64,000 nucleotides of DNA from Chromobacterium haemolyticum DSM 19808 (GCF_000711885.1 NZ_JONK01000008.1:103253-167252), one strand, 5' to 3'. Shown: positions 35,181 to 46,027, numbered from the stretch's first letter. Program-made: numbers and translations. Notes: a model not told the origin generated them from the letters alone.

Positions 35181-36002
35181 ATGGTTTCTTCACGACCGGC
35201 CGCCCTGCTGGTACACGGTCTGGGCGGCAGCGCATACGACCTTGGCGCGCTTGGACGCACGCTGGAGGAGGCTGACATCGTCACGCACACCCCGCTGCTG
35301 CCGGGACATGGCGGCGAGCCGGAAGATCTGCTGTCCGTCCGCTGGCAGGACTGGGTGGAAACCATACGCAAGGAATACCTGGAGCTGAAAACGCGCCACA
35401 AAGTAGTGCACCTGGCCGGCGTTTGCCTGGGCGGCCTGGTGGCGCTGGAAGTGGCGCGGCTGGAAAACCACAAGGACGGCCTCGCGCTGTACGCGCCGCC
35501 GCTGTTCCTCGACGGCTGGAGCCTGCCCAAGCTGACTTGGGCCCGCCACATTGTCTACCGCATTCCCGGCCTGGCCAAGAAGATGCGCGTGCCGGAGGTT
35601 GAACCTTTCGGCATCAAGAACGCCCGCATCCGCAAAGCGATCCAGCAGCGCTTCGAACGCGGCGAGCGCTTCCACTACGCCTACATCCCGTTGGCCTGCA
35701 TCCGCCAAGTGGATGGACTGCGTCGCCAGTTGATGTCGCGGCTGGAGCAGATCACTTGCCCGACGCTGATCGTACATGCCGACGAGGACGACATCACCAG
35801 CCCGCGCTCCGCCCATCACCTGCAACGCCACCTGGGCGGCAAGGTCGATTTCATGCCTTTGTCCAACAGCTACCATATGGTGATGGTAGACAATGAGCGC
35901 GGCGAAGTGCTCAAACGCAGCCTGAAGTTTTTCAACCAGCGCGCTCAAGCGCCGGCCACCGCCGCCGAGCAAAACGGCTGGGCCCTGTTCGCCGCCGCCT
36001 GA
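35181..36002 (+). CDS. Alpha/beta hydrolase with Cys nucleophile (esterase/lipase-like)
   Basis: 273 aa from MVSSRPAALLVHGLGG. Oxyanion region HGLGGSAYDLG, cap-domain region rich in Arg and Trp (about 115-190), acid in HADEDDITSPRSA, and His in NSYHMVMVDNERGEV fit carboxylesterases of the Est30 type. The nucleophile elbow reads GVCLGG, with Cys82 where Ser is normal. Cys occurs in dienelactone hydrolases and some acyltransferase-like members; so the substrate may differ from simple esters. Monocistronic, with a terminator 20 bp after the stop. Confidence 0.8.
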   Translation: MVSSRPAALLVHGLGGSAYDLGALGRTLEEADIVTHTPLLPGHGGEPEDLLSVRWQDWVETIRKEYLELKTRHKVVHLAGVCLGGLVALEVARLENHKDGLALYAPPLFLDGWSLPKLTWARHIVYRIPGLAKKMRVPEVEPFGIKNARIRKAIQQRFERGERFHYAYIPLACIRQVDGLRRQLMSRLEQITCPTLIVHADEDDITSPRSAHHLQRHLGGKVDFMPLSNSYHMVMVDNERGEVLKRSLKFFNQRAQAPATAAEQNGWALFAAA

Positions 36003-36021
36003 ACGCCGCGCACTCGCAATC

Positions 36022-36048
36022 AAGGCAAGCTTCCTGCTTGCCTTTTTT
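36022..36048 (+). terminator. Terminator of the hydrolase gene
   Basis: 9-bp stem AAGGCAAGC / GCTTGCCTT (36022-36030, 36036-36044), 5-nt loop, followed by a run of T (to 36048). Confidence 0.92.
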
Positions 36049-36461
36049 CTTGCCCGCGCAGTCGCATCGGCTTTATCAGCCTGAATTAAAGTTGCAAGCG
36101 ATCACAACTGAAAGTTGAATTTAACAGCTGAGCAAACTTCTAAGCCGGCTCGTCACCAACCGTCATCAAGCCAGAACACAGCAACAATGGAAGGCCAGGA
36201 TCAGCTGAAGCAAACTGTTTGCACGAGCCGGATCGGCCCCCAGCCGGTCTTGCAACGGTTCCGTTCTCTTCCCTTTGTGTGACTTTGCGTGCCCGCCGGC
36301 TTCGGCGGGCATCTTTTCTTTCAGGCGCCCGCCCTGTTTTGTTACAGATCGTTACACAAGCTCTTCACCCTGCACACAAAGAGCGCTTACAAGCTCAACA
36401 GACTGAATTGCTTCTTATTCGCACAATATTGCCGTTATCAACAAAGCAAATAGTCTCAAAA
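36049..36461 (+). other. 413-bp intergenic region with an orphan terminator; possible small RNA
   Basis: No credible reading frame. The first ~230 bp are A/T-richer than usual. A terminator-like hairpin, GCCCGCCG-GCTT-CGGCGGGC (36291-36310) followed by ATCTTTTCTTTC, ends a stretch with no gene before it. A non-coding RNA transcribed from about 36090 to 36320 is possible; an attenuator in the leader of the following barrel gene is the alternative. A frame extending that gene upstream to 36219 is not protein-like. Confidence 0.35.
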
Positions 36462-37073
36462 ATGAAAAAACTAATCACCGCTTCCGTGTTGAGCCTGGCA
36501 GCTCTGTCCGCGCATGCAGCCGATCCCGGCTTCTACGTCTTCGGCAACACCGGTTATAACTTCTCCAAGCTGGAGTCCGGCAACCGCAACATCATTCTGA
36601 AAGACGCCAAGGCCGCCGGCACGGTATGGGAACTGGGCGCGGGCTACCGTTTCAACCAATACCTGGCAACCGAACTGTCCTACGCCGATTTCGGCAAATC
36701 CAAGGCCAACGGCTCCATCGCACCGTCGGTGCCCGTGTTCGGAGGCAGCCGCGGCGATGTGTCGGTCGCCACCAAGGCCGAACGCATTGCCGTGTTGGGC
36801 ATTCTGCCGGTGACCCAGGATTTGGAAGTCTTCGGCAAGGCCAGCCTGAACAATGTCCATACCAAGCTCAAGATCGACCAAGTTGGCAACAAGACTTTCA
36901 ACGACACCCGCTTAGGTCTTGGTTTCGGCGCGCAGTATCAGCTGCACAAAAACCTGTCTCTGCGTGGCGAATACGAATACATCGCCGGCAATGACTTCCA
37001 AATGGCGGGCCAGAGCTTGATCAAGACCTCCGGCACCAGCGTGCTGAAGGCCGGCATCAGCTACCACTTCTGA
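36462..37073 (+). CDS. Outer membrane beta-barrel protein, OmpA-like/OmpW-like eight-stranded type
   Basis: 203 aa from MKKLITASVLSLAALSAHA, a signal peptide cleaved near residue 19. Mature part shows alternating beta strands (GFYVFGNTGYNFSKLE; WELGAGYRFNQYLATELSY; LGLGFGAQYQLHKNLSLRGEYEYI, quoted in part) and ends in YHF, the terminal aromatic recognised by the Bam machinery. Lacks a C-terminal peptidoglycan-binding OmpA domain. Function probably porin-like or structural; no specific role assigned. The 5' region may be long and regulated. Confidence 0.78.
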   Translation: MKKLITASVLSLAALSAHAADPGFYVFGNTGYNFSKLESGNRNIILKDAKAAGTVWELGAGYRFNQYLATELSYADFGKSKANGSIAPSVPVFGGSRGDVSVATKAERIAVLGILPVTQDLEVFGKASLNNVHTKLKIDQVGNKTFNDTRLGLGFGAQYQLHKNLSLRGEYEYIAGNDFQMAGQSLIKTSGTSVLKAGISYHF

Positions 37074-38765
<1,692 letters not shown>

Positions 38766-38892
38766 GAGCCGCGACCGAACCGGATACCGCCGCTTTCTTC
38801 AGCCCTCACATGAGTTTAGCCAATCACAAGAACGACGAAATCGGGTATCCTTGCGCAGCTGCCCATAACAATCCCATGACCATCCGTTCCGC

Positions 38893-40563
38893 ATGAATCA
38901 ACCCCATTTTTCGGCTGGGCTCTCCAGCCGCGCCGCCCGCCCCTGGCAGGAGCCGGCGCTGTGGCTGCTGTTCGCCGTCGTCTGGTTCGGCTCCCTCGGC
39001 TACCGCGGGCTGATTCACGCCGACGAAGGCCGCTACGCGACGCTGTCGCTGTTCATGCTGCACAGCGGCGACTGGATCACGCCGCGGCTGAACGGCCTGC
39101 TCTACTTCGAAAAACCGGCGCTGCAATACTGGATGGGCGCGCTGAGCTTCGCCGCCTTCGGCGTCAACGAGTTCGCCGCCCGCTTCTGGCCGGGCCTGAC
39201 CGGCTTTCTGTCCGTAGCGATGTGCGGTTTCACCGCGCGCCGGCTCTGGGGCGTAGACGCCGGGCGCTACGCGGCGCTGACCGCCGGCAGCTGCGCCTGG
39301 ATTGTCGCCAATAGCCATTTCCTTTCGCTGGACATGGGGGTGAGCTTCTTTCTCACCGTGGCGCTGTGCGGCTTCCTGCTGGCGCAACACGACAGCGCCG
39401 ACGCGCGCGCGACCCGTCACTGGATGTGGGTCACCTGGGCGGCGATGGCCGCCGCCACGCTGAGCAAGGGCTTGATCGGCCTGTTGATCCCCGGCGCCAC
39501 GCTGGTGCTGTACAGCCTGCTCAATTGGCAATGGGGCTTCTGGAAACGCATGCACTGGCTGAGCGGCCTGGCCTTGTTCCTGCTGCTGACCGCGCCCTGG
39601 TTCATCCTGGTGTCCCAGCGCAACCCGGACTTCGCTCACTTCTTCTTCATCCGCGAGCACCTGGAGCGCTTCCTCACCACCGAACACAAACGCACCGGCG
39701 CGCCGTGGTATTTCGTTCCCTATCTGCTGCTGGGCCTGCTGCCCTGGACCAGCCTGCTGCCGGCGCTGTGCCGCGACGGCTGGCGCGAACCGGGCACGCG
39801 GCTGCGCGTCGGCCGCCTGCTGCTGATCTGGTCGGTCTTCATCTTCGCCTTCTTCAGCAAATCCAGTTCCAAGCTGCCGTCCTACATCCTCCCGATGTTC
39901 CCGGCGTTGGCCCTGCTGCTGGCGCCCACGCTGCAGCGCATGCCCTCCGCCGCGCTGAAGAAGCACCTGCTGCCGACCCTGCTGCTGTGGCTGGCCGCGC
40001 TTGCGCTCTACCCCTTTGTTGATCGTTTCGCGTCCGAGGACATCCCGTTTGATGTGCTGCACGGCTTCGCCCATTTCGTCGCCGCCGCCGCCTTGCTGTT
40101 CCTGGTCTGCGCCGCCGTCGCCTGGCGCTTGCTGGGCCGCGAACGCAAGCTGGCCGCGCTGTGCTGGCTGGCCTTCGGCAGCTTGCTGGCCGTCAGCGTC
40201 GCCGCCGCCGGCCACGATAGCTATGGCCGGCTGAAGGGCAGCAAGGAAATCGTCCGCCAGATCCAGCCTTATTTCAATGCGGACACGCCGGTGTTCTCGG
40301 TCCGTTATTACGACCAGACTTTCCCGTTCTATCTGGGCCGCCCGGTCACCCTGGTGCAGTTTGTCGATGAGTTTGAATTCGGCGAGAGCCAGGAGCCGCA
40401 GCGCTGGATGCCGCGGCTGGAACAATTCGTCGCCGCCTGGAGCGCCGCCCCGCGCGCGCTGGCGATGACCGACCCCGCCACCTATCAGGAACTGCAAGCC
40501 CAGGGCCTGCCGATGCGGGTGGTCTACCAAGATCCGCGCCGCCTGGTGGTGGCCAAGCCGTGA
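38893..40563 (+). CDS. arnT: ArnT-like lipid A aminoarabinose transferase (GT83)
   Basis: 556 aa. N-terminal ~11-13 transmembrane helices of the PMT_2/GT-C type, with catalytic-loop acid in HADEGRYATLSLFM and IVANSHFLSLDMGV; C-terminal periplasmic domain (~430-556, with RYYDQTFPFYLGRPVTLV). It transfers L-Ara4N from undecaprenyl phosphate to lipid A in the periplasm, giving resistance to polymyxin and cationic peptides. First gene of the arn cluster here, whereas enterobacterial operons begin with arnB. Confidence 0.88.
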   Translation: MNQPHFSAGLSSRAARPWQEPALWLLFAVVWFGSLGYRGLIHADEGRYATLSLFMLHSGDWITPRLNGLLYFEKPALQYWMGALSFAAFGVNEFAARFWPGLTGFLSVAMCGFTARRLWGVDAGRYAALTAGSCAWIVANSHFLSLDMGVSFFLTVALCGFLLAQHDSADARATRHWMWVTWAAMAAATLSKGLIGLLIPGATLVLYSLLNWQWGFWKRMHWLSGLALFLLLTAPWFILVSQRNPDFAHFFFIREHLERFLTTEHKRTGAPWYFVPYLLLGLLPWTSLLPALCRDGWREPGTRLRVGRLLLIWSVFIFAFFSKSSSKLPSYILPMFPALALLLAPTLQRMPSAALKKHLLPTLLLWLAALALYPFVDRFASEDIPFDVLHGFAHFVAAAALLFLVCAAVAWRLLGRERKLAALCWLAFGSLLAVSVAAAGHDSYGRLKGSKEIVRQIQPYFNADTPVFSVRYYDQTFPFYLGRPVTLVQFVDEFEFGESQEPQRWMPRLEQFVAAWSAAPRALAMTDPATYQELQAQGLPMRVVYQDPRRLVVAKP

Positions 40564-40591
40564 AACAGCCAACCTTTGGACCCGCTCTACT

Positions 40592-40963
40592 ATGAAGTTG
40601 ATCGAATTCGGCCTGATTCTGCTCGGCGTGCTGCTCAACGCCGCCGCCCAGCTATGCTTGAAGGCCGGCGTGCGCCAGATCGGCCACTTTGACTTTTCCG
40701 CCTCCAACGTACTGCCGATAGGCTGGTCGCTGGCCACCAATCTGCCCATCGTCGGAGGCCTGTCCTGCTATGTCGTCAGCGTGGTGGTATGGATCATGGC
40801 GCTGTCGCGAGTGGAGGTCAGCATCGCTTACCCTATGCTGTCCATCGGCTACGTGGTCAACGCGCTGCTGGCCTATTGGCTGTTCGGCGAAGCGCTGAGC
40901 GCTCAGAAACTAATCGGCATCGGCGTCATCATCATCGGCGTGGTGCTGGTCGCCCGCAGCTAA
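40592..40963 (+). CDS. SMR-type flippase subunit, ArnE/ArnF-like
   Basis: 123 aa, four helices. Segments LLGVLLNAAAQLCLKAG, WIMALSRVEVSIAYPMLSIGYVVNALLAYWLFGEALS (quoted in part: ALSRVEVSIAYPMLSIGYV) and a closing GVIIIGVVLVARS are those of EmrE-like ArnE/ArnF. In E. coli ArnE and ArnF form a pair flipping undecaprenyl-phosphate-Ara4N; only one gene is present here, so it probably works as a homodimer. Between arnT and arnB, 28 and 14 bp away. Confidence 0.85.
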   Translation: MKLIEFGLILLGVLLNAAAQLCLKAGVRQIGHFDFSASNVLPIGWSLATNLPIVGGLSCYVVSVVVWIMALSRVEVSIAYPMLSIGYVVNALLAYWLFGEALSAQKLIGIGVIIIGVVLVARS

Positions 40964-40977
40964 GCAGAAAGGCTCAA

Positions 40978-42105
40978 ATGGATTTCCTGCCCTTCACCCG
41001 CCCGGACATCGACGAAGCCACCATCGCCGCCGTCGGCGAGGTGCTGCGTTCCGGCTGGATCACCACCGGTCCCAAATCCCGTCAACTGGAAGCCGAGCTG
41101 TCCGCCCATGTCGGCGGCCGTCCGGTACGGGTGGTGGCATCCGCCACCGCCGCGCTGGAAATGGCCTTGCAAGTGGCCGGCGTCGGCCCCGGCGACGAGG
41201 TGATTACCTGCCCGCTGAGCTGGGTGGCCACCGCCAACGTGATTCTGAAAGTGGGCGCCAAACCGGTATTCGTCGACGCCGACCGTGCCAGCCGCAACAT
41301 CGACCTGAACCAGGCGGAAGCGGCAATCACCCCGCGCACCCGCGCCATCATCCCGGTGGACCTGGCCGGCCTGCCGGTGGACCGCGACCGCCTCTACGAC
41401 ATCGCCAAGCGCCATCGGCTGCGCGTGATCGAGGACGCCGCCCAGTCCATGGGCGCCAACTGGCGCGGCCGCCGCATCGGCAGCTTTGGCGATTTGGTGT
41501 CCTTCAGCTTCCACGCCAACAAGAACATGACCAGCGGCGAAGGCGGCTGCCTGGTGCTGAACGACGAGGACGAAGCCCGTCTGTTCGAGAAGCTTCGGCT
41601 ACAGGGCGTGACCCGCCACGCCGACGGCGGCATGGACGTGGACGTGCTGGGCGGCAAGGCCAATATGACCGATATCGCCGCCGCCATCGGCCTGGGCCAG
41701 TTGCCGCGGCTGGAGGGGTTCAACGCCCGCCGCCGCGAGCTGGCGGCGCTGTATTTCCGCCATTTCGACCGCCAGCTGGGCTGCGAACTGCCGCTAGAGG
41801 ACATGGCCCAGAGCAATTGGCATATGTTCCAGCCGCTGTTGCCGCTGGACCGAATGAGCATGGACCGCGGCGAATTCATCGCCCGGATGAAAGACCTGGG
41901 CATAGGCGTGGGCGTGCACTACCCCGCCATGCATTTGTTCACCTTGTTCCGCGAGATGGGCTTCCAGCCGGGAGATTTCCCGGTGGCGGAAGACATCGGC
42001 CGCCGCACCGTCACCCTGCCGCTGTTCCCGGCCATGGCCGACGAGGACGTGGAACGCGTGTGCGCCGCCGTGAGCGGCGTGCTGAAGCCCGTGCTGAGCG
42101 TATAA
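40978..42105 (+). CDS. arnB: UDP-4-amino-4-deoxy-L-arabinose aminotransferase ArnB
   Basis: 375 aa from MDFLPFTRPDIDEATI. PLP-dependent DegT/DnrJ/EryC1 fold; SFHANKNMTSGEGG gives the Schiff-base Lys at about residue 182, with the VIEDAAQSMGA phosphate/PLP-contact segment. It converts UDP-4-keto-arabinose to UDP-L-Ara4N with glutamate. The start lies 14 bp after the flippase gene; an upstream in-frame extension overlaps that gene and is rejected. Confidence 0.93.
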   Translation: MDFLPFTRPDIDEATIAAVGEVLRSGWITTGPKSRQLEAELSAHVGGRPVRVVASATAALEMALQVAGVGPGDEVITCPLSWVATANVILKVGAKPVFVDADRASRNIDLNQAEAAITPRTRAIIPVDLAGLPVDRDRLYDIAKRHRLRVIEDAAQSMGANWRGRRIGSFGDLVSFSFHANKNMTSGEGGCLVLNDEDEARLFEKLRLQGVTRHADGGMDVDVLGGKANMTDIAAAIGLGQLPRLEGFNARRRELAALYFRHFDRQLGCELPLEDMAQSNWHMFQPLLPLDRMSMDRGEFIARMKDLGIGVGVHYPAMHLFTLFREMGFQPGDFPVAEDIGRRTVTLPLFPAMADEDVERVCAAVSGVLKPVLSV

Positions 42106-42112
42106 AACATCT

Positions 42113-43060
42113 ATGAAAAGCGTAATCGATCTTTCCGTCGTCATCCCGGTATACAACGAGCAGGACGTGCTGCCGGCGCTGTTCGACCGCCTCTACCCCG
42201 CGCTGGACGCGCTGGGCGTGCGTTATGAAATCGTCTTCGTCAACGACGGCAGCCGCGATAAAAGCCCGGCCATGCTCGCCGCGCAGTTCGACCTGCGGCC
42301 GGACGTGACCCGAGTGGTGCTGTTCAACGGCAACTTCGGCCAGCACCGCGCCATTCTGGCCGGCTTCGAATACAGCCGCGGCGATCGGGTGGTGACGCTG
42401 GACGCCGACCTGCAAAACCCGCCGGAAGACATCAAGCTGCTGCTGGCTGAAATGGACAAGGGCCACGACTACGTCGGCTCCATCCGCCGCCAGCGCAACG
42501 ACAGCCTGTGGCGCCACCTGGCCAGCCGCGCGATGAACCGCCTGCGCGAGAAACTGACCCGCATCAAGATGACCGATCAGGGTTGCATGATGCGCGCCTA
42601 CAGCCGCCGCATCATCGACACCATCAATCAGTGCAACGAGCTGCACACCTTCATCCCGGCGCTGGCCTATCAGTTTGCGCAGAACCCGACCGAAGTCACC
42701 GTCGGCCATGAAGAGCGCTTTGCCGGCGAATCCAAGTACTCGCTGTACAGCCTGATCCGCCTGAACTTCGACCTGATGACCGGTTTCTCCATCGTGCCGC
42801 TGCAGCTGTTCTCGCTGCTGGGCATGCTGGTCTCCGCCGGCTCCGGCGTGCTGGTGGTCTACCTGGTGCTGCGGCGCTTCATCGTCGGCCCGGAAGTGGG
42901 CGGATTGTTCACTCTGTTCGCCATCGCCTTCCTGCTGATCGGCATCGCGCTGTTCGGCATCGGCCTGCTCGGCGAATACATCGGCCGCATCTACCAAGAA
43001 GTGCGGGATAGACCGCGCTATGTGATCGGCGCGGTGCTGGAGCAAAAGGACAAACCATGA
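42113..43060 (+). CDS. arnC: Undecaprenyl-phosphate Ara4FN transferase ArnC
   Basis: 315 aa. GT2 domain with SVVIPVYNEQDVLPALF, VNDGSRDKSP and DADLQNPPEDI (DxD region); two C-terminal helices (about 233-255 and 267-292) and GEYIGRIYQEVRDRPRY. It loads formylated L-Ara4N onto undecaprenyl phosphate at the cytoplasmic face. The stop overlaps the following formyltransferase gene by 4 bp (ATGA). Confidence 0.93.
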   Translation: MKSVIDLSVVIPVYNEQDVLPALFDRLYPALDALGVRYEIVFVNDGSRDKSPAMLAAQFDLRPDVTRVVLFNGNFGQHRAILAGFEYSRGDRVVTLDADLQNPPEDIKLLLAEMDKGHDYVGSIRRQRNDSLWRHLASRAMNRLREKLTRIKMTDQGCMMRAYSRRIIDTINQCNELHTFIPALAYQFAQNPTEVTVGHEERFAGESKYSLYSLIRLNFDLMTGFSIVPLQLFSLLGMLVSAGSGVLVVYLVLRRFIVGPEVGGLFTLFAIAFLLIGIALFGIGLLGEYIGRIYQEVRDRPRYVIGAVLEQKDKP

Positions 43061-43959
43061 AAGCCGTGGTCTTCGCTTATCACAATGTCGGTGTGCGCTG
43101 CCTGAGAGCGCTGATCGGCGGCGGCGTGGATGTGGCGCTGGTGGTCACCCACCGTGACAACCCCAATGAAAACATCTGGTTCGCCAGCGTGGAGCAGGTG
43201 GCCCGCGACTACGGCATACCGGTGATCACCCCGGACGACCCGAATACGCCGGAAGTGCTGGCCCAAGTGCAAGCGGCGCGGCCGGACTTCCTGTTCTCTT
43301 TCTATTACCGTCACATGCTCAAAGCCCCGCTGCTGGAATGCCCGGCGCGCGGCGCCTTCAATATGCATGGCTCGCTGCTGCCCAAATACCGCGGCCGGGT
43401 GCCGATCAACTGGGCCATCATCCACGGCGAAACCGAAACCGGCGCCACCCTGCACGTGATGAACGTCAAGCCGGACAACGGCCCCCTCGTCGATCAGATG
43501 GCGGTGCCCATCTTGCCGGATGATAATGCCGACGAAGTGTTCGCCAAGGTCACCGTGGCCGCGGAAATGGTGCTGGCCCGCAGTCTGCCGGCTCTGCTTG
43601 CCGGCAAGGCCGAATTCCGCCAACAGGATTTGAGCCAAGGCGGCTATTTCGGCGGCCGCAAACCGAAGGACGGCCGCATTGACCCGCAAGCCGGCGCCGC
43701 CGATCTGCACAACCTCGTGCGCGCGCTGACCCATCCGTTCCCGGGCGCCTTCGCCGACATCGACGGCGGCCGGCTGGTGATCTGGAAAACCCTGCGCGCA
43801 GGCGGCCACGGTCAGCAATTGCAAACCGCCCGGCTACACTCAGAAAACGGCGCGCTGTGGCTGGACGCCGTGGACGGCGGCCGCTTGAAGGTACTATCCG
43901 CCACGCTGGACGGCGCGGCGCTGGATCCGACGACAACACAGACGCTGACGCTGGCCTGA
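43057..43959 (+). CDS. UDP-L-Ara4N formyltransferase, stand-alone ArnA N-terminal domain
   Basis: 300 aa. Formyltransferase fold with FAYHNVGVRCLRALI, and the catalytic triad region FNMHGSLLPKYRGR (Asn and His) plus PDNGPLVDQ (Asp). In E. coli ArnA this domain is fused to the dehydrogenase; here it ends cleanly with TGA and a separate gene follows 68 bp later, with its own ATG. It formylates UDP-Ara4N using N10-formyltetrahydrofolate. Overlaps arnC by 4 bp. Confidence 0.9.
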   Translation: MKAVVFAYHNVGVRCLRALIGGGVDVALVVTHRDNPNENIWFASVEQVARDYGIPVITPDDPNTPEVLAQVQAARPDFLFSFYYRHMLKAPLLECPARGAFNMHGSLLPKYRGRVPINWAIIHGETETGATLHVMNVKPDNGPLVDQMAVPILPDDNADEVFAKVTVAAEMVLARSLPALLAGKAEFRQQDLSQGGYFGGRKPKDGRIDPQAGAADLHNLVRALTHPFPGAFADIDGGRLVIWKTLRAGGHGQQLQTARLHSENGALWLDAVDGGRLKVLSATLDGAALDPTTTQTLTLA

Positions 43960-44027
43960 AGCGGCGCGCTCACGGAATACACATGCAAATCACAGTCCCC
44001 CTCCAGGGGACGATGAAGGAAATCTCA

Positions 44028-45071
44028 ATGAAAAAAGTACTGATCCTCGGCGTCAACGGCTTTATTGGCCACCACCTGACCAAGCGCATCATCGAAACCA
44101 CCGACTGGCACATCTACGGCATGGACATGCACGATGACCGCGTGGCCGAATGGAAAGACCACCCGCGCTTCCACTTCTTCGAAGGCGATATCACCATCAA
44201 CAAGGAGTGGATCGAGTACCACGTGAAGAAATGCGACGTGGTGCTGCCGCTGGTGGCCATCGCCACTCCGTCCACCTATGTGAACAACCCGCTGCGCGTG
44301 TTCGAGCTGGACTTCGAAGCCAACCTGCCCATCGTGCGCCAGTGCGTGCAGTACAAGAAACACCTGGTGTTCCCGTCCACCTCGGAAGTCTACGGCATGT
44401 GCCATGACGAAGAGTTCGATCCGGAGAACTCTGAGTTGATCTGCGGCCCGATCAACAAGCCGCGCTGGATCTACTCCTGCTCCAAGCAGCTGATGGACCG
44501 CGTGATCCACGCCTACGGCATGCAAGAAGGCCTGAACTACACGCTGTTCCGTCCGTTCAACTGGATCGGCGGCGGGCTGGACAACATCAATACCCCGAAG
44601 GAAGGCTCCAGCCGCGTGATCACCCAGTTCCTGGGCCACATCGTGCGCGGCGAGACCATCAAACTGGTGGACGGCGGCCATCAAAAACGCGCCTTCACCT
44701 ATGTGGACGACGGCATCAGCGCGCTGATGAAGATCATCGAGAACAAAGACGGCAAGGCCTCCGGCCAGATCTACAACATCGGCAACCCGGCCAACAACTA
44801 TTCCATCCGCGAACTGTCCTCGATGATGCTGGACCTGGCCCGCGTCTACCCGGAATACCAACTGAACGCCGACAAGGTGAAGATCGAGGAAACCACGTCC
44901 GGCGCTTACTACGGCAAGGGCTATCAGGACGTGCAGAACCGCGTGCCCAAGATCGACAACACCATGACGGACCTGGACTGGAAACCGAGCGTGACCATGG
45001 CCGACGCGCTGCGCGGCATCTACGACTACTACCGCGACCAAGTGGCCGCCAGCCGCGACCTGTCCCAGTAA
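44028..45071 (+). CDS. UDP-glucuronate decarboxylase/dehydrogenase, stand-alone ArnA C-terminal domain
   Basis: 347 aa from MKKVLILGVNGFIGHHL. NAD-binding GVNGFIG, STSEVYG, the YSCSK catalytic Tyr/Lys pair and LFRPFNWIGGGLDNI are those of the ArnA dehydrogenase domain. It oxidatively decarboxylates UDP-glucuronate to UDP-4-keto-arabinose. The 5' spacer of 68 bp from the formyltransferase contains a weak AAGGAAATC ribosome-binding site. A UDP-glucose dehydrogenase, needed to make the substrate, is not in this cluster. Confidence 0.92.
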   Translation: MKKVLILGVNGFIGHHLTKRIIETTDWHIYGMDMHDDRVAEWKDHPRFHFFEGDITINKEWIEYHVKKCDVVLPLVAIATPSTYVNNPLRVFELDFEANLPIVRQCVQYKKHLVFPSTSEVYGMCHDEEFDPENSELICGPINKPRWIYSCSKQLMDRVIHAYGMQEGLNYTLFRPFNWIGGGLDNINTPKEGSSRVITQFLGHIVRGETIKLVDGGHQKRAFTYVDDGISALMKIIENKDGKASGQIYNIGNPANNYSIRELSSMMLDLARVYPEYQLNADKVKIEETTSGAYYGKGYQDVQNRVPKIDNTMTDLDWKPSVTMADALRGIYDYYRDQVAASRDLSQ

Positions 45072-45127
45072 GCGGCCCCGGCGCCGGCCCAAGATCCACG
45101 GCCTGGCGCCGGCTCCAGAGATCCTTC

Positions 45128-46027
45128 ATGAGAAAACTCGCTCTTAAAATCGACGTCGACACCTGGCGCGGCACCCGCGACGGCGTGCCGCGGCTGATGC
45201 ACATGCTGCAGCAGCACCACGCCAAGGCCACCTTCTTGTTCAGCCTGGGCCCGGACCATACCGGCCGCGCGATCAAACGGGTGTTCCGCCCCGGCTTCCT
45301 GTCCAAGGTGTCGCGCACCTCGGTGGTGGAACACTACGGCATCCGCACCCTGCTGTACGGCACCGTGCTGCCCGGCCCTGACATCGGCAAGCGCGAAGCC
45401 GAGCTGATGCGCGAAGTGCGCTCGCAGGGCTTCGAAGTCGGCATCCACACTTGGGACCACATCAAGTGGCAGGACTATGTCGCCGGCAAGGACGCCGCCT
45501 GGACCCGCGCCGAAATGCGCAAGGCGGCCGAACGCTTCGAACAGATCTTCGGCGAACCGGCGCGCACCCACGGCGCTGCCGGCTGGCAGATCAACGACGC
45601 GGCGCTGGCCTATGAGCGCGAGCTAGGCATGCTGTATGCGTCCGACGGCCGCGGCACTCACCCGTTCCAGCCGGTGGACGCCGCCGGCCAGCCGCTGGGC
45701 GTGCCGCAATTGCCCACCACGCTGCCTACGCTGGACGAGCTGATTGGCCTGGACGGACTTACCGCCGACAATGTTCATCACCACATCCTGGCGCTGACGG
45801 AAGAAGCCCCGGCCACCGGCCATGTCTACACGCTGCACGCCGAACTGGAAGGCTTGCGCCTGGGCTATACCTTTGAGCACCTGCTGGTGGGCTGGAAAGC
45901 CCAGGGTTATCAGTTGTGCAGCTGCATCGAGCTGTTCAGCAGCCTGGACACGGCCGCGCTGCCCGCCGGCCGCGTGGTGATGGGAGAGATTCCCGGCCGC
46001 AGCGGCACGCTGGCGCTGCAAGCCTAA
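45128..46027 (+). CDS. arnD: Ara4FN-phosphoundecaprenol deformylase ArnD
   Basis: 299 aa. NodB-like polysaccharide deacetylase fold: metal/catalytic Asp in LKIDVDTWRGT and metal His in GIHTWDHIKWQD, with the ARTHGAAGWQIN motif 3. It removes the formyl group from undecaprenyl-phosphate-Ara4FN before flipping. Last arn gene. Its TAA stop (46025-46027) is the left target duplication of MITE copy D. Confidence 0.93.
   Translation: MRKLALKIDVDTWRGTRDGVPRLMHMLQQHHAKATFLFSLGPDHTGRAIKRVFRPGFLSKVSRTSVVEHYGIRTLLYGTVLPGPDIGKREAELMREVRSQGFEVGIHTWDHIKWQDYVAGKDAAWTRAEMRKAAERFEQIFGEPARTHGAAGWQINDAALAYERELGMLYASDGRGTHPFQPVDAAGQPLGVPQLPTTLPTLDELIGLDGLTADNVHHHILALTEEAPATGHVYTLHAELEGLRLGYTFEHLLVGWKAQGYQLCSCIELFSSLDTAALPAGRVVMGEIPGRSGTLALQA

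Noticed and set aside
38824..40749. 641-residue open frame antisense to arnT
   Set aside because: Gln/Ala/Arg-rich shadow frame with no domain character.
43057..45071. Frameshifted single arnA gene
   Set aside because: Both halves have clean starts and stops with 68 bp of spacer and normal domain ends, so these are two genes.
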